From positions 11,904,001 to 11,968,000 of the forward strand of contig NC_071332.1 of NCBI RefSeq assembly GCF_010183535.1: DNA of 64,000 nt, in the 5' to 3' direction. This document shows, piece by piece, positions 55,575 through 64,000 of this stretch (the stretch's first letter is position 1; every line of letters starts with the position of its first letter). The translations under genes and the position numbers were made by a program. The notes under the pieces were generated by a model that worked only from the letters and a program-made list of their open reading frames with translations, was not told where the DNA came from and searched no databases. The DNA comes from Caenorhabditis remanei (lineage: Eukaryota; Nematoda; Chromadorea; Rhabditida; Rhabditidae).

Positions 55575-56766
55575 TTGGTGATTTCAGTCAGTATCAAAAA
55601 TTTTTAAAGTCATTTTCTGTTTTTATAGAAACATTTTTAGGGTGGAGTGCTGTAAAAATAAGCTGCAATTGAAAAATGATAAGAAAATAGAGTGACTATG
55701 ACATCAATTTATAGTTTATTTAATGTTGAAATAGGTTAAATGTGTGTAGTTTAGTACACAAAATGTCATCCAATATGACTGTACTCGTCTGAAATGTTCT
55801 TATTTCCAAGAGGAAACTAAAGAAATCGGAAACTGACACAGAAAATTGTTTAAAACAAAAATTTTACTGTTCTGATTATAATCTCGCAAAACGAAAACTG
55901 ATAAAGAGTGTCAAAATGCACCGAGGACTTCAGTATATTCCGTAATTTATGATCACCAAAAAAGGACGGTTTCAACAAAGTTATTGAGCTGAGAAGTTTC
56001 ATGAAAGTATGTTTTAGAGATGTCTCAATGTTGCCTGGGTCGTCAAGAAAATTTATTTTCGATGCCACCCTAATTTTTGATTTATCAAAAGAATAATGGG
56101 TGCACGAAATCACAAGAAGATAAGAAAACACTGTTTAGGAAATGTATTTTGTCCAAGAAAATGATTGTTGTGAGCTTTGTTAAGATCAGCAGGTCGTTGT
56201 AGGACTATAACTCACAATTGAGGAATGTTACATTTATTGTCAGTCATGAGAGAATTACAAGTCAACTGCATCTTTCCCAAATTTCATAAATCAAGTGAAC
56301 TACTCGCTTGTACGTCCAAGACTCTGGCACACTTCAAATATGTTATCATGCGCTTTGTGGATCGGAGAAACACTATACACTAAGAGTAAAAATAAAACTA
56401 GAAAGCCCTAGATCTCATCGATTTTTTGCAGACGGTATTTGATAGTATTAGTTCTCAAGAGAGATCAGAAACATATAAACCTTTTCTTACCTGATAATAT
56501 TTCATCAAAAACTAAGCATTTTTGAAAGAAAATATAGCTCAAACCAATAATTGAATCATTCAAAAATAATTTCCAGACATCAAAAAATCAAGTATACTGA
56601 CAAATTTTCTGTGTAATATTTCCTTATCTTTTGATTAAATTGTCTTTATCTTTATGTGGTTTCATCCAGCACACCCACAAAAATGATCGTTTGGACTGTC
56701 TTCAAGATTTTCTATAAAACAGACTCTGAGAGCAGAATATCACATTTCCCGTGAGACCTTTGCAGA
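55575..56766. other. Shared upstream region of the divergent secreted-protein pair
   Basis: 1.2 kb of AT-rich DNA between two divergently transcribed paralogs. It must contain both promoters and possibly shared control. No coding frame with family support was found. Confidence 0.5.
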
Positions 56767-58386
56767 ATGAAGTTGCTATTTCTTGTATTTCCAGCTCTTG
56801 TTACTGTATGTTTCAGTCAAGAATTAATAGATTTGAGTGACTTTAGTGGAAATAATATTAAAAATCAGTTGAATACAGTTCCTGCACCTTTTGGAATTTA
56901 CATTTCTGCCCATTCGGATTCCGCGAATTTATTGTCTAGTATGTTTATTGTCACTGGAAATGGAAAACAGATTTCGTAAGTTAACAATTATTTTATTCGA
57001 AAAGCAAACTATTGAAATTTTGATATAGATTTAGTAGTCTCTTCTCTCAAATAATAATATTTCGATACGGAAGAAAATACCTTTTTTCCAGACTGAACGA
57101 GTTGAAGAACCGGAAAGCTGCAGATAATCCATCAGAACTGGAGCCTTACACAGTGGATGATACTGCATATCTGACGACTGCTCTCACTAAATATCAATTA
57201 AGTCAACTTAATGGTGTCATGTACATTGGTATATTCAATCAGTTGTTGAATAGTGAGTCTTTCAGGCCTGAATTAGAAAATAATGTATTCGCGAAGAAAA
57301 CTTAGATTTTTCTCAGAAAATTAATTAAAAAAGTCCATTCCCAAAATTGCAGATAACTTCTTCGTCATGGACATTTCCAATGCAATGAATATAAAACTTC
57401 AAAGACTCGGCAAAATCAATTCAACTATTCTATTCTTAAACACTAATATGGCTTTGAATCCATATAAATCAAGTGTTATCAGTCAATGGAAACAAAATGG
57501 AGACTCATCTGCATATCTCTACGCCAACTATCCGATGGACACACCCGAGACAAAAAACTCTCAAATATTCTCAAATCCGATGAAAACCGATCAAACCGAT
57601 GTGTTCTTTTCAAATGTAGAAAAGTTTTCAATCATCATGAAGTCGTTTTATTTGAAAACATTTAATGGGGGACCTGACTTCACAGTGACACCTGGATATT
57701 GTAAGTGGGGAATAATGTTTTTCGCATCTCTCAGAGAACAGCTTTCTTCAGACTCCATCGATAGAACAACTACTTCCGCATACACTACCACTGGATTCTA
57801 CATGAAACAGAGTGGGAAAATTGACAGCACAATGACGATCAATACGATGAGAGATACTAAATACTCTGGAGTAACCGGTGCAAATGTGAAATAGATACAA
57901 GATTCCAAGTTACAATTATCTACTTCAGATAATCGGAAGTCTCCCAGTGGGTGGCAAGGTTCAAGTGGGAGAATATGATGGAGCATCGAAAAATGAGTTC
58001 TCGATTCCTCCGAATGATTCTATTGTTCCATGGAGTGCTCCAGTTATTGGACAGAACATTCAGATTTCGTCAGAGAATGGGGCACCCGGACAGTATTATG
58101 TGCAGTATTTTGTTTTCCGTGAGTTATTTGCTTTATTAGAAAAGTAATCAAATTTTTGGGCCAGTTTTTGTGGAAATTCAGTCAATTCATTTCATCAATT
58201 TCAGAAGGACAACTCTCTACTGGAGCCACTTCTCTCCCTGGTCGACAGACTACAGTGAACCCTGGAAATCCAACAGTTCCAGGAAAAACCACAACAAAAA
58301 TTGAAACCACAACAAAATCTTCTGGGCTATTGAACACTATCGGGTCAATGATTATTATGACTGTTTACTGTCTTGTTTTGAAGTAA
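56767..58386 (+). CDS. Secreted, probably GPI-anchored protein, divergent pair member 2
   Basis: Exons 56767-56975, 57092-57252, 57353-57700, about 57752-57889, about 57930-58120 and about 58206-58386. It begins with a signal peptide (MKLLFLVFPALVTVCFS), then QELIDLSDFSGNNIKNQL, mirroring the other pair member. Shared blocks are FSNPMKTDQTDVFFSNVEK, TTGFYMKQSGKIDSTMTIN, IVPWSAPVIGQNIQIS and GQYYVQYFVF. The last exon is a Thr/Pro/Gly stalk (TVNPGNPTVPGKTTTK) and a hydrophobic end (SMIIMTVYCLVLK), fitting a GPI anchor. Function unrecognised. Inverted duplication of an ancestral gene is the simplest origin. Intron phases agree with the partner. Confidence 0.8.
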
Positions 58387-59688
58387 CAACATTCGATTCA
58401 AAATAAACTTTTTTATGAATAAATAAAAAATCGGATTGAAGGAGTTATGAGAATAAGAAAGAACGAATTTTGTATAGAATCGCTTCGACAAGTTGTGCTC
58501 TGCTTAGTTCGGGTGTCTGTTGAGATAAAAATAATAAAAAAGGGATTAAATTTGAAAATTATAAGGAAACAAAAAAGTGTATCAGGAGACAATAACACTG
58601 GTGACAACAACTGAAACAACTCTTTTCAAACGAACGACATATTTTCTGATGTTGGAGTCGAGTCAGAATATACGGTAACGCCAATGCCTTCTGGAATACT
58701 GATAATGTATGTTGTCAGATAAAAGGTATCACTCACGTTGAAATGTCAGAAAAAGAAAATTGCTGTTCACGACCAAAGTGGGAAGAAAAGAGAAATAAGA
58801 GTCAAGAGGTGTGATAGCACTCCATAGAAAATTTTCTGTGTATTTTGAGCTGAATCATAAGTCGGAGTTTCATTTTTAAATCTTACCGCCAACAAGCCAA
58901 TCTGTACCATCTGATAAAATGAGTTTGCATCATTAACTTTGGAGTATTCAAGAAACACAAGAAGGAATAGGTTCCATTGGAGGTGTGATCGATTGGGACA
59001 TCGTTTGAGTTCAGTTTATTGAAATTAATGAAGATTGGAGAGTTGGTTCACATGAAGAAAAAGCAGGAAATCGAGGGGACAAGAACATGGTTGACAAAGA
59101 TGCGGGAGAAAAGTAGAAGTTCTGAAAATGGAGTTATCGTACGGGCTCTAATAGGTCGGCACCTTTAAATTAGTTTTTATCTGAGAATTGGACACGCGAT
59201 AGCTTCCTATGAATATTAGAAATACAATAGAGTTTTCACAAAATTAGGAAACAATAGCGACGTTAGCAAACAAAAATATACATATTTACAAGGCAGGTGA
59301 AAAACTAATCCTTCGGAAATGATACTGAGTAGAATCTTTTGAGTCCAGTTATTGTCTCATAAACATTCTGACCTCTAAAACTCCAGCACTAACGGGTAAA
59401 ACAAGATTGCAGAATACATCCAATTCGTCTGTTCCTACTTGTATTAAATCAAGACACGTGGTTCTTAAGCATTTCTCATCTAATCAACAAGTATTTTTCT
59501 CCGGATGAAACTACATACACCTCCCAATTAGTAGATCTTGATGACTCTCCGTTTCGATAATTCCTTGTTTACATTTTTACATTTTTACATCCTTTTTAAA
59601 TTTACGAAATTAGTGCAGTTTGACAACACGAATAACAGAAAAATTTCAAGGAGACCGGGGATCTGCTTGCTTCGATCTCACTAACCAG
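58387..59688. other. Spacer with a possible gene remnant
   Basis: A minus-strand region at about 59020-58760 reads FLEYSKVNDANSFYQMVQIG and further hydrophobic residues in one frame, and NSPIFINFNKLNSNDV in another. The frames do not join through plausible splice sites, so this is at most a decayed gene. The rest is AT-rich without features. Confidence 0.35.
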
Positions 59689-60850
59689 TTACGAAATATC
59701 AATTACAATGACTTTTTTGATTTCATTAGATTTATTGAAAAAATCTCGTTTCACATTTCCATCGAGACGGAGCAGTAAATATGGAAGAGAGAGTGTCATC
59801 TGAGAATTACTTTTTATTTTAAACTCAACCGAGTCCACTTACCAGATCAGAGAAAAAGCCAAGAATAACAGTATTATTTTCCTTGATAATCTTAGGAAAC
59901 CAGTCAACGTAAGAGTCAATAGCAGTGAAAACGGTCCACAAGAGGATACCCACGTAGAGGAAGCAATAGGTGTACGCGACTTTTGTCAGGGTTTTTGTTA
60001 TGGAAACTACAGCATTCATTTCTGAAAACAACTATTATGACCTCAAATTGTCTGGTTGCACCAGACCCAATTAGAGATATCATTTTAATTTCCAGACTTA
60101 CTTTTGAGTTTGCTTACTGTAAAAACTGAGTAGCTTCCGAGAAAAGCCAGGATCAGAAAGTAGAAGAAAGCGAAAACGGCAGTGATATTAGCACCTTTCT
60201 TAAAAAGAGCATCATTTTTGGTTCTTGAAAGAGTTCCTCCGACGAGCTCAATTTTCGTTATGAATCCATGATACAGAACAAGATTTGGAAGAAAACTGTA
60301 GATGACGGCAAAGAAAGTGAATCCAGCGAGCATTTTTCTCCAGAACTTAATAAACTATTAGAGGTTGAAATGTGTATGTAAAGGGCTCTTACCAATTTAG
60401 TCGTGTTTCGTTTTTTCATCATGATGATTCGATGAACACTCATGAATGCAGCAGTCAAAAATTGGAAATGCATGAAGTAGTTGGCCAGAAATCGGGAAAA
60501 AGTCTGTAAGCCAGGGAGATAATGTTCCAGAACTTTCAAGAATGGTATGCCGATAGGAATCTTTTCCAAACGCATTGTTAGCCACGTGTTCAAATAACAG
60601 AGAATGTTCTGAAAGTAAGAATAATCGACATAGAAATAGGCAAACGATGATGGTTTACCACGAGAAGATCGAGTTGAACGATTCGATAAAATGGTCCAAT
60701 GTATCGTTTTCCGAATGCAAAAAAGAAAAAGAAAAAGAGCATAAGGAAGACAGAAGGGATTCCATAAAACGCTTGAAAATAAGTTAAACCAATTGTCCAC
60801 ACATCCAAAGAAACAATCTCCATCGATGTGATGGTAATTGAATCCGACAT
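59689..60850 (-). CDS. Seven-transmembrane chemoreceptor, Srg-like class
   Basis: The ATG at 60850 starts MSDSITITSMEIVSLDVW. Exon 1 reads FQAFYGIPSVFLMLF and FGKRYIGPFYRIVQLDLLV. Exon 2 reads NILCYLNTWLTMRLEKIP, MHFQFLTAAFMSVHRIIMM (TM3 motif) and NTTKL. Exon 3 begins FWRKMLAGFTFFAVIY and ends at SKLKS. Exon 4 begins MNAVVSITKTLTKVAYTYC and ends FFSDL. The short last exon, MTLSLPYLLLRLDGNVKRD, was found by following the GTAAGT donor at about 59843; the stop is at 59689. YGIPS, YLNTW and the SLPYLL ending are Srg-superfamily features. It looks complete. Confidence 0.82.
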
Positions 60851-62739
60851 TCTTGGTAAGTGTTTAGAACATTATGGAATCTGTAAATGTATTCATATAA
60901 AACACGGAAAATAATTCTAACGTAGTTGAAGAGATAAAGCGTAAAAGGATGGGTCTAACGAATCGTGTTCCACGAGAGACTTCTAGTACACAGTGCCGTA
61001 AGATGATAAAATGGGAGACTGAACTCATTTCTTCCATTTCTTTTAATTTGATAGCCTACTATTCTTTGAAATTTATCAGAAACAATATTTTGTCGTCTAC
61101 TTTGGCACATCTTGTCACTTCTGCTATTCACCTGGAGACTATGGTAGGAGATAATCAGCGGGAATCTCAACGCTCTACCTTCGCCCAGATATTCTCAAAT
61201 TCCAGCGAAGGAGTAGATGGTCTCTCTCATTTCCGTTATCTATACGACATTCGAAGGCGTGGCTGACTAATCGGAGTAGGAGAGTAAAGAAGGCGTCGGA
61301 AAGACACGGTCTCTCTAATTGTAATTATCTTTCTCACAATGATTTCACAAAGATACTGCTTAGAAGGAGTATAGAGTTTAGAGAGTCAAAGATACTCCTG
61401 CTACAGGAAATAGTGTGGAATAAGGATGTCGAGCAGCAGCCCTTGAGTCACGAGAAAGAACCAGCGACACTGTGGCTGAAGCGTAGACGTGGTGAATATC
61501 GTCAGGTAATGAGAGATGTGGGTAGGCGGAGCACAGACGGCCGTCTAACTCGTAGGGAACGGTACGAAATTACCTGGATAGACGAACGATATAAATGTAA
61601 TTAATACAAACATTGTGATTTCCTATAGAAAAGTCAACAAAAAAGGACCGATATTCTATAGAATTATTGGTTCGAGAAGTGAAGTTTTAAGAGCGAAACA
61701 GAAAATAACTATATTTGGAATGATTGATGTTAGGGAGCCATTTTCAATAGAAAAGCTAAATAAATCATTCCAAATATAGAAAAACGCATACTCTAATGCG
61801 ACACTCTGTCTCCACGTGCTCGAATGAGAAACGGTTTTCAAAAGATCATTTTAGAGTATAAAACAAGAAAAAGGATTAATGAGTTTATCATTGAATTCTT
61901 ACTCAGATTTCATCTCCAGGGAACTCTAATTACTCAGCACGCTCACGCTCCTCGTGATGTTAAATTTCACAAATATTATTTGAGAATCAAACTAAAAAGA
62001 AACGAGTTGATGAGCAACACTTTATCAGAAGATCAGAAACTCTGGTACGTGAGAGATCGCACGGAACACGAGACAAGAGTACGGAGGCTCGTCGGTATTC
62101 TCAGTTTTCTGTAGACGATTAATCTTCAATTGAGTCGGAATGAGCTCATGAAGCCATGAGCTAAACGAACAATTTCATGATTTTGGTTCTGATAACTACG
62201 GGGCAAAACATTCGAGAAATTTAGAGGTCAATTTGAGGTTTTAAATTTTACCTGGGGCAATTCGGTATGCCTGAATCTTGCACAAAAAATGTGAGCGATG
62301 ATCTTGAAAACGTTTTGAACAGAGCAAAAGCACCACACAATAAACTCATCCCTTTATCTAACAGTCATGTAATAATTTCTGTTCAATTCAATTTTATTCA
62401 ACAAAAAAGTCATGAATTGAAATTGAAATATCCTTTTTGGCGTTCCATGATTAATATCCAGGGCAAGTGTCATCTGAAACTTTGTGAACTGTAACTTAAT
62501 GCTTTATCTTCCCTATCAGAAGAAATAACCGAAAGATTTCAGTTATATTATAAAATGAATTCTGGAATGAATGGAATAATAGAATTGAGGCTGTCAGCAC
62601 AGTTCATGATACTTGTGCAGCATACACAAAATAATATGTCATGGCTATTTTTGTAAGTTGCCGTTTAACGAGTACATTGGAATGATGGGTCACTGGAAGA
62701 GAAGATACAGTCTGTATTGAAAAATGAACCGAAAGCGAT
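60851..62739. other. Spacer, no confident gene
   Basis: Includes a GC-richer, repetitive-looking stretch (about 60940-61600) with several small frames but no family match, and a 17-bp inverted repeat at 61708-61780. The promoter of the Srg gene should lie at the left end. Nothing else is supported. Confidence 0.45.
61708..61780. repeat. Perfect inverted repeat, 17-bp arms
   Basis: CTATATTTGGAATGATT near 61708-61724 and its exact reverse complement AATCATTCCAAATATAG near 61764-61780, separated by about 39 nt. In RNA this would fold into a stem-loop of pre-miRNA-like size, but there is no known seed or conservation to judge. Confidence 0.6.
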
Positions 62740-63568
62740 CACTCTTTTGATCAGCCTTCATTCAATCCCTCATCTCCACATCGCTGCTTATGCTGATGAT
62801 ATCAAAATTTACTCCCACCTCCCCTCCAGCCTCCAAGCAGGTATTGATTTGGTATCAAACTGGGCAGTTTCCAACGACCTTCCTCTGGCTCATTCCAAAA
62901 CTAGTTTACTCCGCTTGGGTGCTCTCAACCCCCAACACCAGTTTCACATTGTTGGCTCACCCATTCTGGTTTCCAACTCGGTTCGTGATCTAGGAATTCT
63001 CTTTGAACCTGATCTCAAGTTTCGTGCCCATATTAAAAAATCTGTTTCTCTTGCTCGTCTTCGCTCTTCCCAAATCCTCAAATCTTTCAAATCTAACAAT
63101 CCTGCCTTTTACTCTTTTCTTTTCAAAACGTATGTTCTTCCAATTCTTGAATACGCTTCTGTTATCTTCTGTCTTGCACCCTCCTCACCTCTCTCTAGAC
63201 TTCTTGAATCCACTTTACGTATTTACTCTAGGAAAACTCTCCAACGATGTAACATCCCTTTTTCGTCCTATCCACATCGTCTTGAACTCCTCTCAATCCA
63301 CTCTATAAGACACCGTAGACTCAAAGCTCAATTACTCCTTATTTACAAATTTATTGCTGGCGCTTCTCATTTCCCAAACCTCAATTCCTTTATCAGACTG
63401 TCAAGTTCTCCTCGAAGACCCATGACCCTCATTAATCTCTCCGCCTTATCCGATAACTTTTTCTCTTTTATTGTTCCCATTTGGAATGCCATTGTTGCAA
63501 ATTTTAATAGTTTCCTCTCACCCACCCAGTTTGAATCTCTTCTTGACACTGCCATCACCCGGTTCTAA
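62717..63568 (+). pseudogene. Non-LTR retrotransposon ORF2 fragment (CR1/Jockey-like reverse transcriptase C-terminal half)
   Basis: The frame reads IAAYADDIKIYSHLPSS at 62783-62830, the RT box with catalytic YADD. Then LVSNWAVSNDLPLAHSKTS follows, typical of the thumb of CR1/Jockey-clade elements. VSNSVRDLGILFEPDL, YVLPILEYASVIF and LLESTLRIYSRKTLQR complete the C-terminal half, ending at 63568. The N-terminal endonuclease and first RT motifs are missing, so this is a 5'-truncated copy; the frame is open with no stop, suggesting a fairly young insertion. The junction with host DNA lies near 62740, so the first few residues are host-derived. Confidence 0.85.
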
Positions 63569-63840
63569 TATGCACTTTTCCTGGTTTTTTTGTAAAATAT
63601 AGTTATTTCTCTTTTCCTTTTTTTTGGCCTTTATTACGGTTTTCTCTGCCCCCTTGCCATTATGTCTGTATTATCTACATTCCGCTTTTTTTCCTTATTC
63701 CCTCGATTTTTTATTTCATGTCCCCCTCTTTTCTTACTCGAAACTGTCTCGTGAGGGACTGTTTCGAGTCTTTTGTATCTATAGTTTTTCCTTTCGACCC
63801 AATAAATAAATATGACTCTCATTTCATTTTACTTGATACC
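62740..63840 (+). mobile_element. 5'-truncated LINE insertion with 3' UTR
   Basis: Covers the truncated ORF2 and a 3' UTR that is pyrimidine-rich, carries a stem-loop at 63736-63769 and ends near AATAAATAAATA at 63800-63815. No target duplication was identified, so both ends are approximate. Confidence 0.65.
63736..63769 (+). repeat. LINE 3' UTR stem-loop
   Basis: ACTCGAAAC (63736-63744) pairs with GTTTCGAGT (63761-63769). One mismatch later, GTCTC pairs with GGGAC (one G-U) around a GTGA loop. It lies about 35 bp before the terminal AATAAA repeats, where several LINE clades keep a reverse-transcriptase recognition hairpin. Confidence 0.65.
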
Positions 63841-64000
63841 AAAGGGGGCCATGAAATAAAGAAAATTTCAGTCTAGTTCTGTTACGTATGTAAGTGGAGG
63901 GATTGCAAAAAGGAAAAGAAGAATAACAATATTTGGAAAACAAAGAGGGGAACATTGAAAGATTCTGGAGCCTGCAAATCATCTTGAGAAATCAAGAAAT
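63841..64000. other. Right-edge flank
   Basis: 160 bp of AT-rich DNA to the window edge. No feature seen. Confidence 0.4.

Overview
The window is nuclear DNA of a nematode, almost certainly a Caenorhabditis species. Host genes are AT-rich and have short introns with TTTTCAG-type acceptors. They include nematode-specific chemoreceptor families (Str, Srx, Srg and an expanded Sri/Srh-like group), a Cys-loop channel and SLC17-type transporters. The species cannot be named from this sequence alone.

Layout. A cation-type Cys-loop receptor, cut by the left edge, occupies 1-3322 (+). It is followed by a Str-type receptor (3421-4813, -), a 1.8 kb spacer with a tRNA-like block and a 21-nt poly-C tract, and three Sri/Srh-like receptors (6676-8275 +, 8665-9924 +, 10146-11669 -). 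Position 11940-34285 is one giant LTR retrotransposon read on the minus strand. To its right are a Sri/Srh-like receptor (34308-35556 -), a small palindromic element, an Srx receptor (36479-37785 -), another Sri/Srh-like receptor (38855-40132 +) and a BTB/BACK-like protein (40244-43144 -). Next come three paralogous SLC17/sialin-like transporters (44371-46036, 47180-49199, 52253-54011, all +), interleaved with a sixth Sri/Srh-like receptor (49257-50535 -). A divergent pair of secreted, probably GPI-anchored paralogs follows (54063-55574 -, 56767-58386 +), then an Srg receptor (59689-60850 -) and a 5'-truncated non-LTR retrotransposon (about 62740-63840 +).

The outstanding object is the 22,346-bp BEL/Pao-type element. 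Its two 734-bp LTRs look identical by eye and are flanked by a 5-bp target duplication (ATTTA). In sense order (right to left) it holds the 5' LTR, a long leader with ~163-180-bp repeats and a covarying hairpin, four accessory genes with seven short introns (28026-22192), a 4-kb gene-poor stretch, gag, and a pol that retains reverse transcriptase. In pol a 279-bp (93-codon) tandem repeat occupies the place where RNase H and integrase should be. The whole element is studded with the pentamer CGAGG on the + strand (CCUCG in the sense RNA), roughly one per 60-130 bp, while the flanks have almost none. Apparent recent insertion, intact gag, accessory genes whose introns survived in an RNA-copied element, a missing integrase and a pervasive RNA-sense motif together suggest an undescribed, trans-mobilised giant retroelement with its own RNA-handling system.
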